A stretch of DNA of 64,000 bases from Eublepharis macularius (taxonomy: Eukaryota > Chordata > Lepidosauria > Squamata > Eublepharidae): positions 10,005,001 through 10,069,000 of the forward strand of contig NC_072795.1 of NCBI RefSeq assembly GCF_028583425.1. Direction: 5' to 3'. Shown here in pieces: positions 22,669 through 33,999 of the stretch. The position numbers were made by a program, and so were the translations under genes. The notes under the pieces were generated by a model that saw nothing but the letters and a program-made list of their open reading frames with translations, did no database searches and had not been told where the DNA came from. Position 1 is the first letter of the stretch; every line of letters starts with the position of its first letter.

Positions 22669-23101
22669 CAAGGCTCATTTCGAGAGGGAACGTGCAGGAA
22701 CACAGTTCCGGCAGTTCCCCAAACAGGTCACATGTTAGGTGGCCCCACCCACCTGACTTGGCCATTTTGGGCCCGTTTCAGCCTGGATTGGGGCTGAAAT
22801 GGCCCGGATCAGACCTCTGACAGGTGGTGGATCACTCTCCCACTCAGCAGCAGCCCGATCCTGACCATTTTGGGCCCCTTTTCGCCCATTTTCAGCCCCT
22901 TTTTGTCATTTTGGGCCCAATTTCAGCCCTGAATGGCCAGGATTGGGTCCAAAACAGCCAGAATAGGTGATGTCAGGAAGTGTGGCAGATGCAAATCAGT
23001 TATGCTAATGGCACACTTCTGGTGATGGCAAGGGGTGTGGCATATGCTAATGAGTTATGCTAATGAGTTCCTCCAGCTCTTTTTCTATGAAATGACCCCT
23101 G
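22669..23101 (+). mobile_element. hAT-like non-autonomous DNA element, copy 2
   Basis: 433 bp, ends CAAGGCTCATTT and AAATGACCCCTG, flanked by 8-bp direct repeats atatcaaa (22661-22668) and ataccaaa (23102-23109), 7 of 8 identical. The 8-bp duplication and CAGGG-like ends fit the hAT superfamily. The interior is the same as 6110-6555. Confidence 0.8.
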
Positions 23102-23567
23102 ATACCAAATATACGGGGATTATTGTTTCAAACCCCAACATAACTGTTCCTCTCCATATCTGTTACTGTGCTTCTCCATTTCATTCAACGTTTAGCTAAT
23201 GATTGGACAACCATCAGTACCTAATGCATTCGTGTATTTAGCATTTGCTTCTTAAGAAGCTTTTTCACAATAAATGCTGAAGTACTAAAACAATAGTAGC
23301 TCTTTGGAAAGCTCTCCTCTGATTGAGACTTTTTGGTTTCCCAACTGAGCAGAAGCAAATGAGACTCAAGAGAAAAATTCAGAAGTGGAACAGGCTATAA
23401 TGTGTTTTTCGTTTACTGGGGCCAACCAATTCTCCAGGATTACATATAACTGCTCTAGTTTCTTCTCAATTTACGCCCCCCCCCCAACACACCTCCCATT
23501 TTCATGTTTTATCAGAATGATGTCATGCTCACAAATCCAGCCTACATTCCTGATTTCCAAGAGAGAG

Positions 23568-23712
23568 TGATTCCGCATGTGTTGGATAATGCACTTCCAA
23601 TCCTCTTTATAGATCATTTGGAACGGATTTTTTTGGTGTGCAGAACACAAAATCCACCTCAAATGATTGATAAAGTGTATTGAAAGTGCATTATCCAACA
23701 TGTGCGGAATCA
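23568..23712. mobile_element. Palindromic MITE, about 145 bp
   Basis: The first about 52 bp (tgattccgcatgtgttggat...) are the inverse of the last about 52 bp (...atccaacatgtgcggaatca) at roughly four in five positions, with a short asymmetric middle. Non-coding, in intron 7 of gene A. Confidence 0.7.
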
Positions 23713-24139
23713 GCCAGAATGAAGCATGTATATTTGAGAGAACGCAAGGGCCAATCTGGGGATCCAGGAGGGTCATTTGATCTGGGCCTGAAGCTCAATG
23801 GAGCCTCAAAATTACACAAAAACTTTCACATTATGTATCACTCTTGTTGGTACCATATTTTGCCTTCATTTTTCATCTTTTTATTGTTAGGGCTTGAGAC
23901 CTCAAAAGCTGGAAGTGGCCTGGCCCTTTCTGGACCTTTGAGTGAGTCTGGTAACAGAAGGGTTGCCTTTCTTCCACTATAGCGGGAAAGTTCCTGTCAG
24001 CAGCCCCCCGATTCCTGCTGTGGGTCAGTAAGCTGGCAGGGATAAAAATAAGGGGCAAAATGCCGTCTCATTGATGGTGTGACATCAGTTCTGCAGCAAG
24101 CCCAAAAGTGATGTCATACAGTTTTATCAGAAACTTTGC

Positions 24140-24845
24140 CCAGACCAAAGTAGCTGGTCCAGAATGCAGCAGCACACGTTCTTATGGGAATGCCATTTAG
24201 AGTTCACATCTGCCCTGCGTTATGCCAGCTGCCCTGGCTACCAGTGGAGTTCCGGATCCAGTTCATGGTACTAGTTTTAGTATTTAAAGCCCTCCATGGA
24301 CTGGGACATGCATACCTACAGGACTGCCTCTTTCGTTATGTCCCCCGCAGAGCCTTGTGCTCTGCGGACAAGCAGCTTTTGGTGGTCCCTGGCCCGAGGG
24401 ACATTCGGCGGGCCTCAACTAGGGCCAGGGCCTTTTCTGCCCTGGCCCTAGCCTGGTGGAATGCTCTCCCAATGGAGATCTGGGCCCTATGAGACATTTT
24501 ACGATTCTGCAGGGCCTGCAAGATGGAGATGTTCCGCTTGGCCTTTAACTAGGGGCCAGCATTTGGTCCCCCCTTCTGAACACCATACCCTCCCTTTGCA
24601 GCCACCCTGGAGTTACATTATGGTGGTGCCCATGGTTTATGCTGATTTTACAGTAGCCTGATTTGTTTGGTGGTGCCTGGATTTTTTTTTAATGCTATTT
24701 GGATCAATGTTGATTAATATAGGATTTTATGCTATTTGCAATAATGCTTTGTTGTATTTTAACAGTATGTTTTGTGGGAAGCCACCCTTAGCCTGCTTGC
24801 GGGAAGGGTAGGGTATAAGTCAAATTAAATAAATAAATAAATAAA
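24140..24845 (+). mobile_element. L2-type LINE 3' end
   Basis: The ORF2 C-terminus is partly open at 24184-24492 (LCQLPWLPVEFRIQFMVLVLVFKALHGLG and LAWWNALPMEIW), then a 3' UTR with ttgcgggaagggtagggtataa and an aaat-repeat tail. It is in the same family as 38390-39140 and 63550-64000. Confidence 0.8.
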
Positions 24846-25068
24846 CCCATAGAGTTTCTACTGAATCCTACAGTGGTGTGACCACGTCCAGTTTCGGTCC
24901 AGAAATGACATCATGCTGTCAATGCAGTATCATTGCCCCCAGTATTCTTCTGGATGTTGACCACTGCCTGCCAACTTTAGGAAACAATGAAGATTAGTAT
25001 TAAGAAGGTGACTTCAAAAAATTTAATGTCTTTGTACGCATCCTGAGCCAACAGTTTCACCCTTGCAG

Positions 25069-25210
25069 GAGACCATGATTTGCCCAGATCTTCGCTCGGT
25101 TCTTCTTGATCCTAAGCAATGGGAGACACCTGAGGCATTCAACCCAAATCATTTTTTGGACAAAGATGGAAATTTTGTGGAAAGAGAAGCATTTCTTCCA
25201 TTTGGTGAAG
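25069..25210 (+). CDS. CYP2 gene A exon 8
   Basis: 142-nt exon (CYP2 norm), acceptor cccttgcag and donor gtaaaa. It encodes the PERF/meander region: DPKQWETPEAFNPNHFL, then EREAFLPFGEG, the first half of the haem loop. It ends in phase 1 so the loop glycine codon is split across the exon 8/9 junction, as in other CYP2 genes. Confidence 0.95.
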
Positions 25211-25514
25211 GTAAAAGTAAAAATCCAAACCAATTTGTGGTTGAAAGTTGTATATAGGGCTGTCTGAAAGACTAAAATCAGGAATATTTGCTCCTTATAT
25301 ATAGAATGTTCTTTCAAATCACAGTACCAAAACCTTATATTGAATATTATGCAATCTTTTGCTATGATTTTGTTGAGGAAAGAAATGAAAGATATAATTC
25401 TATTAAATGCAGCTTGGACATAATGAGGAACTTCTTTCCTTTAAAAAATAACATTCTAGAGCTCTTATATTCAGCAAGAATTTTGGCCCTATACTTATGA
25501 TTACCCAGTGGAGC

Positions 25515-25692
25515 CTGGAGTTCTCTCAGAATTCCAACTGATCTCCAAACTGTAGAGATCAGGTCTCCTGGAGGAAATGGCAGCTTTGGACGGTGAACTT
25601 GATGGTGCTATACCAGACTGAGATCCCTCCTCTTCCCAGACCCCAGCCTCAAATCTCCAGGAATTTACCAACCCATACTTGACAACCCTACC
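25515..25692 (-). mobile_element. Short DNA-transposon-like repeat (AGGGTTGC family)
   Basis: The minus strand begins agggttgtcaagtatgg and holds ggaggggatct- and atctccaaactg-like segments shared with 2985-3212 and 58366-58569. Confidence 0.6.
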
Positions 25693-26024
25693 CACTATGA
25701 TTGCAGCACTGTGCAGAGCATCCAGCGAAGTCTGAGACAGAAACTCAACCCTGAGCTCCTTTTGTAATGCAGACAGCAATAGAATGTTGGCATTTCTTCA
25801 CTCAAAGCATGTAGTTCGCCATGGAGGGATAACACCTCCCTTTTTGCATCTTTCTATGGCAGTATAGCATTGCAAATGTTATGGTGTGTGTGTGTGGGGG
25901 GGGATAGTGGCTTGAAATATTTGGTCTTATAACCAATTCAGGGTTAGTAAAGCAGAGCAGTTTAGTGAGTAAAGCTGATGAGACAAGAAACTCCAGTAAG
26001 GAGAATAAGAGTCCTTTCATTTAG

Positions 26025-26120
26025 GTCATGGATCATGCATCTGATGAAGAGAACTTGATTCTTGAAAGCTTATGCTACAATAAAATTGGTTAGTCTTAAA
26101 GGTGCTACTAGACTCTTTTT
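26025..26120 (+). repeat. Dispersed repeat fragment
   Basis: Reads catctgatgaagagaactt, gaaagcttatgctacaataa and cttaaaggtgctactagact, a phrase order shared with the gtagccatgttggtctg family at 17905 and 43855. Confidence 0.5.
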
Positions 26121-26476
26121 GATTTTGCTTTCATTTAGGGACTCCACTCCTGATAGGAAGGAGGAGAGTTAGAACCTAGTTTCATCTATCTAAGAAAAGA
26201 TGCCTGTGGATGCAGGGACTGAGCCCTGGGTGATCCATGGGGTGGCAGGATGTAGAGAGACTGCATGTGCAAGCGGGGGAGATGAAGAAGACAAAAGGAA
26301 GTCACAACAGAACTTGCCATTGAGCTACTTTAGGAGGTGGAGGGAAATGTTGGCCCATCCACTCAAGTGACCTTATCAAATTCCAAGCTAGAGGCATATC
26401 TGGGGAGTGAGGTACATCTTGGGGAACACATAGAAAGGTACTACTCACTTGCTGCCTTCCCGTATTTTCTTTGCAG

Positions 26477-26667
26477 GGGCCCGTGAGTGCCTGGGAGAAC
26501 AACTGGCAAAGATTGAGCTCTTCATCTTCTTCATCAACCTGCTGAGGTCGTTCAGTTTCCAGCTGCCAGAAGGAGTAAAGCAGCTCAGCGAAGAACCTGT
26601 AGTTGGAGCATCATTGCCTCCCCAACCTTATAAGCTCCATGCACTTCCACGCTGCAGCACATCATAA
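26477..26667 (+). CDS. CYP2 gene A exon 9 (terminal coding part)
   Basis: Acceptor tttgcag at 26476, stop TAA at 26665-26667. With exon 8 it completes FGEGARECLGEQLAKIELF. The Cys is the proximal haem-iron ligand and fits FxxGxRxCxG; the alanine before Arg is less usual than the lysine found in many CYP2 proteins. The domain ends with the beta 3/4 sheets and a short Ser/Thr tail. The length equals that of typical CYP2 C-termini. Confidence 0.94.
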
Positions 26668-26901
26668 ACTATACAAATTGGAGTGGTCCATTTCTTACTG
26701 TCAATTTTTGCCTCTTTCCTTTCACATCATCCTAAGCCTGCTCTGACCTGCTCAATTCATTCATTCCTTGATTTCTCTCTCACAGTTTGACTGATGCCTC
26801 CTAAAGACGGAATTCTGGCAGATCTGCAACATTGCTGGTTGCTAAACTTGTACTATTACCTTACAAATAAACTTATTTTTAGGTTGATGTCTTCAAATAA
26901 A
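26668..26901 (+). promoter_or_regulatory. 3' UTR and polyadenylation signals of gene A
   Basis: Two AATAAA hexamers, at 26866-26871 and 26896-26901, lie about 200 and 230 nt past the stop codon with no other gene between. Either could direct cleavage. Confidence 0.65.
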
Positions 26902-27671
26902 TGAGTACAGAAATCATTGTTTCGGGAATTAAGCTCTGAGGTGGAGAGGACAGCAAAAGCACCCTGCTGAATAAGACCAGTTTGTCACCTAGTCCAGCAT
27001 CCTGTCACTCACAGTAGCCAATCTGTTGCCAAAGAGAGTATACCAATCTGTTGCCAATCTGTTGCCAAACAGAGTATACAGGCAAAACGGGGGTGTGGTG
27101 GGGAGTAGAGGCTCTGTTCACACTTCCCCTTAATTAATTTTCTCCTAAAGCCATAGAACAGGAATCTGGTGTCCAGTAGTAAAAATATTTTTCTCTAAGA
27201 CTCTTAGAAATCTATTGCATTACAGGGATCATTATCCCTTTACAAACCAAGATAGTATTATTTGGACTAGCTAATGCGTACAGTCTAAAAGTCTGTAAGG
27301 AAGATCTTCGACATGTTTGCAGCTGCAAAAGTTCTACTCGCAAAAAATTGGAAAACGTAAACATCTCAGAATTAAATTTTGAATTCAGATAGTCTGGGCT
27401 ATTGAACAATTATCAAAATTGTCAGAACTTGTTCAGTTAAGAGACAGACATATTTAAAAAAGCTTAATTTCGTGATTGCTGGATTTAAAAAAAAAATGGA
27501 GGAACAAATTAAGTATGCCATTAGACTTGAGCAATTGTGCCTTGCTTTTATATTAAACAGAATAATGTAAATTTGTAAATTTTGAAGACCGAGTGTGAAT
27601 TAAATAACTGTGACATCAATAAGCCTCAAAATTTATATTATTATAACTTAGAATTAAACATTATTATGATC

Positions 27672-27725
27672 TTTGATTGATTGGTTGGTTGGTTGGTTGG
27701 TTGGTTGGTTGGTTGGTTGGTTGGT
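27672..27725 (+). repeat. (TTGG)n microsatellite
   Basis: About 13 uninterrupted TTGG units, flanked by gattgatt and ttgatcgatt. Confidence 0.95.
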
Positions 27726-29552
27726 TGATCGATTAGATGAGCTGGTTCAGAATGAAAAAAATGTGCATTGGTAATGTGATTTGGCAATGTGGTATAAATT
27801 CTTTCTTTTTAAAATAAAAATTATCCAATGTGAACAGGAATCTGCATACCAGCCCCTATTACTTTCTCTCTTTCCCTCCTGGACAATATTCTCTTCTGTG
27901 CTTAGTTTTTATATGCTTCTTCATCAGAGGATGAATAAAATTTCTCCTAAGACAAAGAATAAGAAACCTGTGAATGACATAGGCATGGCCTCAAACAATA
28001 GAGACATAATGAACATCAACCTTTGATGGCAGCACATGAGTCTTCTTCCCAGTTTCAGTAAGCTCAGGAGCTTTCTCCGCTGCCAACACAAATTTGTTTT
28101 ACTGCTGAAACAGCATCAAAGCGCTTCCTGGGGCACATACTCTACTCCTCTTCAGTGTCTTCTGCAAGCTCACAGACCTTTTAAACATGTTCTTTCCAAG
28201 CACTTCAACAGTACCTCTTGCCTGTACAGCCGGTAAGCTTGTTCATTACATGTCTTCTTTAAAAGAAGAGTCAAAAAGGGAGCTCCTCCCTGGGTTTATC
28301 CTTTTGATATAGCCCAGTCAAGCAGAAGCCCAGAAGACTGGAGTCATCGTTTTGAGCTGAGAGTTTTGCCCCATCCTTTGAGTCAGGGGAGAGATCAGAA
28401 TTTTTGGATATCGAAAAAGTCATTATGCCTCTTTGCCTTTTCCCAGCCTTCATTTTCACAACCCCTGTCTGACGCTGCCATGAATAAGTGCTCAGAATTT
28501 ATTATTATATGCACTAGATTCAGAAGGCTAAATTCATGCCTCCGAGCATTTCCCCTTTTGGGAGTCATCCTGAAGAGATTTTGATGCTCCTTGAAAAGAT
28601 GTATCCCCTACAGGCCAGTACTACAGTCCTGGTGTTGCTGAAGCAATAGTTTTCCTAGCCACGGATTTCTGTATTTCCTCAGATAGTAATATTTTGTCTA
28701 AGGAACAGACAGACCTCTTCTATTAATAGGTGTTGTTGTCTTCTTAAGATGGAGAGTAGTGTCTTTGCATCCAAAGCAGTGGTGGTTGGTGAGCTTTGGG
28801 GGCAATTCCTTTTGCGCAGGCACAGTGTATATCACTACAACTGTGATAGTGGTATATGTGTTCAATGCCATGTACAGTTTTCTTGTATGTGTGCATGCAT
28901 ATTTGGATAATCACTGTATGCCAAACAAAACTACATCAGGTAGTGGAAGAAGAAAAGAGAGGCCTGAATGATTACATCAGAAGAAGTACAGAAAAATTAC
29001 CTCAGGCTGTGAAAACAGAGAACATATTAAAAACAAACGAAACAAAGGCTGAATAGAAGAAGAAACCGTTCGAGAATAGATTAAATGACAGGGTCACAAT
29101 TTTAGAATTAAAATTCATAGACACCTTGAACACAATATACCAGACATAAGAGTTGTGGGAAAAAATCGAAAGGTCTGGATAATTATTGCAATTCTGGGGG
29201 ATGCCAGAGTCGAAGAAAAAGAACAAGAAAATGATTAAATATAGAGATCTGGCAATAAAAACCACCCAACTATGGATGAAGAATACAACAGTAGTCCCCA
29301 TTGTCATCAGGGCACTGAGAACTATTTTGAAAAGCTTCACAACTTATATGGAAAAACTGCAGCTTTCTGATATAACACCTACAGAACTGCAAAAGACACC
29401 ATTACTTGGAACAGCATACATATTATACTGATACCTGGCTGATACTTATGTCTCTGGTGGAAACTTGTATCACCTCAGCAAGGCCAATCAATGATAACAT
29501 GTGATCTTTATTTATTATTGATTGTGTTGTGTGAAATTCCAATAACAACAAC

Positions 29553-29700
29553 ATTCGAATTACATACCGCCCTTCAGGACAACTTAAATGCCCACTCAGA
29601 GTGGTTTACAAAGTATGCTATTGTTATCCCCAGAACAATCACCCTGTATAGTATAATCAATATCAAGGACATTTCCGTAAACAATGCCATAGGGTAAAAA
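29553..29700 (-). mobile_element. CORE-SINE tail fragment
   Basis: The + strand shows accgcccttcaggacaactt and actcagagtggtttacaaag, the complement of the tail seen in the better copy at 62760-62800. Confidence 0.6.
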
Positions 29701-30824
29701 AATACAAGTTTACAAAGACATAGCATTAGCAAGAATCCAATACAGAGTAGAAGAAATGCTGAAACAGATCATAAGCAATTCTACGGTTGATATTAGACCA
29801 CATAAGAACTATCCAGTAGGATCATATTTGAAGCACAGGTAGCACATCGGAGCACATACTTAAAGCAACAGATAGGACGAAAGGAAACATTGCAATGAAG
29901 TCTATGGTCCCTAAATCATTAGTGAAGCATCTCTTTGAGACCCCCTCTCTACAATACAGCCCTCCTATCTGAGTAAAAAGCCCTATTGAATAATTCAGAT
30001 TTGTATCATTTGCAGAAATCAAGGAGAGAACTCCTCCAGCCAGGACTCAGTGACACACATCAGGTCAGTAGTATCCAGGATTAAGTCCTGGATTCAATGA
30101 TGTAGAACTGTGACTCACCCTAGAACTGTGAATTCTCATTGTTGGATGCCTGAAATCAACCAGCAGAAGTTGATTGCATAACCTTATCATCTTGATCAAA
30201 CTCATATTGTAAACGTGCAATTGCTTCTACTTATCCATGTGACACAGCCCCATGACAACCATATATGAACCCCAAAAGGAGTGGGTTATCTTTCACATAC
30301 AGAGAAACAATCCCAGCTGAAGTTTCCATCTTGTGTGATCCAGAATCCTCTCTCTGCATATCAGGTGTGTGTCCTTTCTAGACCCACAGGTAGCCCAGAA
30401 ATAACACCCTAGACTGAGGCTACATAGGGTATTAAACTGATCAGAAATAAAAGAAGCTCTCTTACTCAATGGTGGGGGGGGGAGAGAAACAGAAGATTGG
30501 AGGCATGTTGTGTGACTTCTGAACCAGCTTGCTGGTTCGTGTGTTTTTTTGGTTCGTATTTAGGTTTGTGCCCATCTCTGGTTGTGAAATTTCAGTTAGC
30601 CTCAGTAAAAAGTATTACATTTCTGTTGCTTCCTATTTTGGATGTTGCATAGGCCAAAGAAGCTCTTTGCCCTTTTTTAATTTCAGGGATACCTAATTTC
30701 ATCCAAGATAAAGAAAAACATGACGGCATAAAGTGATACCTGTCTTGGGAAAGATTATTAACATGTACCTATTAGCAAGTGTGTTTCCTTTTCAGCTGGA
30801 AAAAAACCTCCTGTGATTAGACTT

Positions 30825-31813
30825 TGTCCTGGGGTGGCTTCACCGGCTGCTCCCCGGACGAGGAGCCACCCCAAGCCCGCCCCACTCACCCTGGTTTCTG
30901 CGGCAGGCACTTACCTGGCAGGTGAGGCTCCTCACCGCCCAGGACAGCCGGCTGCCAGAGGCACACAGCAGCAGTGGGGTGGCCGGCTGGATGGCGGCGC
31001 GGCAAGGGCGGGCAAGTGCCTGGGCAGGTGCACCGATGGAGCTGGGGAGCGGCTGGGACACCAGGGTGAAAGGCCCCCAGCTTCGGGGTCATGGGGGACA
31101 CCTTTGGGCCCAGGAGCGAGCCGGCGGCCTTGGGAGCTAGGCGGATGGACTCTGGCCCCAGGAAGGGTGGCCTCACCGGCCCAGCGGGCAATGGCCGGCC
31201 TACCACACCCAGCCAGGGAGACGATTGGCCGCCCTGGAAACCGAACGGTGTGCGGCCTGTGCAGGCCTGCCCTCTGAGCCCCGATGGCTGCGGGTGATTT
31301 GTTTAGGGCCATGCCAGCCCAGGCTGGCCCGGCAGGGGGGCGGAGCCTGGGGAGAGGGATAGAGGCCAGGACCTGTCAAGGGAGACCACTGGGGTGGAGC
31401 CACCTGCTATGGCAGCACCTGGCTCAGGTGTTGGGAATTACTCTGGGAGGGGGAACATGGGAAGTAGGGAGGGGCTGGAGATAGGGTATAAAGGAGGGAT
31501 CCAGACCCCGGCTGAGGAGGAGTGTGTGAGGCTCAGCCCTATACCTGAAGTCAAGGACAGGCTCAGCCAGGACCTGAGGGAGCCATAGGGGCAAGCACTG
31601 GTGCCTAGCCCCAAGCAGGGTGCCCATTCTCAGTCCTGTGGGAGGAACCTTTGCTCGCCCCCCCCTTCTTGCTCCAGGGCTTGGGAGGAAGAGCTTCGAA
31701 GAGGCACCGGCTAGGCGGTCACCTTGCAGGCTAGAGGGATGGACCCGCCGGAGGGGCAGCAAGCACGGCCTCTGCCCCGCCGACCACACCCTCAGACCCA
31801 CCGAGGTGTGACA
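30825..31813 (+). mobile_element. 989-bp GC-rich solo LTR
   Basis: Starts TGTCCTGGGG, ends GGTGTGACA, and is flanked by perfect 5-bp duplications GACTT (30820-30824 and 31814-31818). A TATAAA box at 31487-31492 lies two-thirds in. The composition is strongly GC-rich with many CpG compared with the AT-rich flanks. No internal viral genes remain, so this is a solo LTR left by recombination. The retroviral or gypsy class cannot be told from the LTR alone. The overlapping open frames come from its GC content. Confidence 0.8.
31487..31492 (+). promoter_or_regulatory. TATA box of the solo LTR
   Basis: TATAAA inside the GC-rich LTR, about 325 nt before its end and pointing toward gene B, which starts 5.9 kb further on. 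Confidence 0.55.
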
Positions 31814-32227
31814 GACTTCTTCCTAAATAATCATTTTTCATTTAGGAATGCTGTAAACTTTGCCATTAATGTGTTGGGCTGTAAACCTACCATGTTCAAA
31901 GGTGTAGGTCAGATGTGAACTGATCACCCAACCTGTGCTGTCCATACCAAATACCTGTGTATTCCTGCCAGACAGGTTGAGATTTTTGCAGAACTGTATG
32001 TGCAGAAAGACTGGGCCAATTTAGTCTGATTAGCAGCCATTGGTATCACGAGGGACTGCTTAGATAAACAGCATTTATGTATATGACCAATCTGATTTGT
32101 GACTAATTTAATTATATATTGAAGCAATTGCCTGCTGAGAGAGGCAGTTACGTAGCAAAGATAGGAAGAACTGAAGCTCATTGTGCAATATTGCATGGTT
32201 AGGGAGGAATACAGTGAAACAATCTCT

Positions 32228-32985
32228 CTTTTTTTTATATATTGTATGTTTTATTTTTACACAAAGAACCAGTTTAAAATGGTTTGCTTTCTTCAAGAAA
32301 CAGAGGAAAATGAGCCAGCGTTTCTCCTTTCCAATTCAGTCAAAGTCCACATGCCTGCTCTGCTTTAAAGCAGAGTGAATTTTTTTTTGGTGCAGACGTT
32401 CACGGTTCATTTTCTCTACCCTGTCTCTGATGATCTGTACATCAAGTTTGGATACAACTTGAGGTTTCTCAGTGGCTTCTGCAATCAGGTCTCTGAGCTT
32501 CAGTAAACAATCTGCCAAATTCCTCATCTGATAGCGACTCACTTCAGAGGTGATGATCAACTCCCCAGATTTGCTTATCTTATTCTTGTGCATCACTGCC
32601 ATTTTCTGTCGCACATCTTCTGCAATCCAGTCTGCAGATGCCAAAAGGAATCGGATCTCTGCTTTAGTATTCACTTTGTTAACATTCTGGCCTCCTGGGC
32701 CACTACTCCGACAATAAGATATTGACAAACGATCTACGGGAATATCAGGAACATTCTTTTTGTTTATCCAGACTGTATTCGCTGCGGAAATCAGAGCTGG
32801 AAGCCGGGAGGGCGAAGGCCCGGAGTGGGACTTGCCGACGTGCCAATAAAGCCAGCCTTTGCGGTGCCCGGCTTCCCCAAAGGCAGCGCAAAGAGCACGC
32901 CGCCATCTTGGCACGCTGGCTGCGTTTTCTCAATGAAACAATCTCTGAACAGTCATAAATGGATTGATAGACAATCAACCTAACC
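32228..32985 (-). pseudogene. MRPL58: Processed pseudogene of MRPL58 (ICT1)
   Basis: Intronless copy of the mitochondrial peptidyl-tRNA hydrolase/large-subunit protein mL62. The minus strand has an ATG at 32906, a mitochondrial presequence-like start (Arg/Leu-rich), then YSLDK, a break, and from about 32755 an open frame to the stop at 32336. That frame contains [19 protein letters not shown], the catalytic GGQ loop of the release-factor family, and a basic C-terminal tail. About 20 codons before the DIPVDRL segment are missing and the frame changes there. After the stop come AATAAA and an A-run (about 32228), the mark of reverse transcription from mRNA. Confidence 0.88.
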
Positions 32986-32999
32986 ACTGAAAAATCAAC

Positions 33000-33990
33000 T
33001 CCTTTTTTATAACCATAGAACAAAGTCTGAGCTGAATTGCTGAGTACAAGGTTTGTTTTAAAAATCGACATTTATTTTATTTCCCTCCTCTTACAGTGTC
33101 TGACAATTTTTAAAAATGTACCTTTCCTCTGAAAATTCTGCATTTGCCTTCATTCTTTGGTGTGGTTGTTTGTTCCAATTCAGAAAGCGAGGAAGTTTTC
33201 CCTTGCAGCCCCCATCCCCCAGCCAACTTGGCACTGTCATTATTCCCTAGGAGAGACTTCTGGGAGATTGGAGTTGTTTTTTTCAACCAAATGTCACCAA
33301 AATGGCATTGAAGTGTCTTGTGCCTGTCTTGTGCCTTCAAAGAACCCCCAAGTTTCAAGAAAATGGGGCAAAGTGTTTGCATTCTACAGACCCCTGAGCA
33401 AGCCCCTCCCCCTCCAAAATTAGGTTTTTCTATTTTCACAAGAAAAAGCCTCTCTCCAGCCCACATTGGAAGACAAAGAGGAAAGAGGGATGGAGGAGAA
33501 TGGCAGCTCTCTTTGGGATTGGCTGGGAGTGCTCTTTACTCCTCCCTTGCAATAATCTGATTGGAAGGGAGAAATTTAGTGCAGACTCAAGTGAAATACG
33601 AACTCATGCTGCTTCAGGTCAATGCCAGAATGTGGGGTGGGAGAACCCATGGATTTCTTGAGGAAGAGGTTTTGTGGCTACCAACTATCCAGGAATAGCA
33701 TTCCTATTCCAGAGTGTCACAAGAAAGACTAGGAAACAGTTATTTTAATGATTTTTAAGACTTGTGATTTTCATTATGCACACCCTACGCAGTACTACAT
33801 TATTCACAAGATAATGATCTGTCTAAAGCTATGATGAACTCCCCTATTCATAGATCCAAATAATTCCATATGCACCCAAATATGTTCTGATCCAGATTTT
33901 TTTGGTGTTTATGAAGTTCATCAGATCTCACCGTAAGGAGTGCAGCTGGCAGGCTGATTTATAATTAGAACTTTATCACTTTTTAGAATC
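33000..33990. other. Intergenic sequence without a clear feature
   Basis: No family-like open frame. The overlapping small frames at 33110-33560 on both strands have no recognisable motif. Confidence 0.4.
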
Positions 33991-33999
33991 TTGGGGCTG

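Larger units (their letters stand above)
2736..26901 (+). other. Cytochrome P450 family 2 gene A, exons 3 to 9 and 3' UTR
   Basis: Membrane-bound haem-thiolate monooxygenase gene of the CYP2 family. These enzymes sit on the cytosolic face of the ER and oxidise lipids or xenobiotics with electrons from NADPH-P450 reductase. Seven exons with GT/AG borders are visible, and their sizes and phases match the nine-exon CYP2 plan; exons 1-2 lie left of the window. The spliced reading frame is open to a stop at 26665-26667 with no frameshift. The C-helix WxxxRR, I-helix AGTETT, ExxR and haem-loop FxxGxRxCxG motifs are present, so the gene looks functional. AATAAA signals at 26866 and 26896 mark the likely 3' end. 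Introns 3-8 are about 1.0, 10.9, 1.1, 5.8, 2.7 and 1.3 kb and filled with repeats. Overall similarity suggests a CYP2J-like enzyme, but the subfamily cannot be fixed by eye. Confidence 0.93.
26902..30819. other. Intergenic region between the P450 genes, left part
   Basis: AT-rich with no recognisable gene. It contains a three-times-repeated ccaatctgttgcca motif (27015-27070), a (TTGG)n microsatellite (27672-27725), a possible degraded L1 ORF1 relic (28900-29300) and a CORE-SINE tail (29553-29700). Most of 30000-30800 is unassigned. Confidence 0.5.

Noticed and set aside
27672..27725. CRISPR-like or regulatory repeat array
   Set aside because: It is a plain tetranucleotide microsatellite without spacers.
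30813..31801. Several open frames of 60-154 codons on both strands
   Set aside because: They overlap each other in a GC-rich solo LTR where stop codons are rare; none has a recognisable domain.
32336..32914. A functional MRPL58 gene
   Set aside because: It is intronless, has a frame break and missing codons after the presequence, and an A-tail. It is best read as a processed pseudogene, though the GGQ frame is open.
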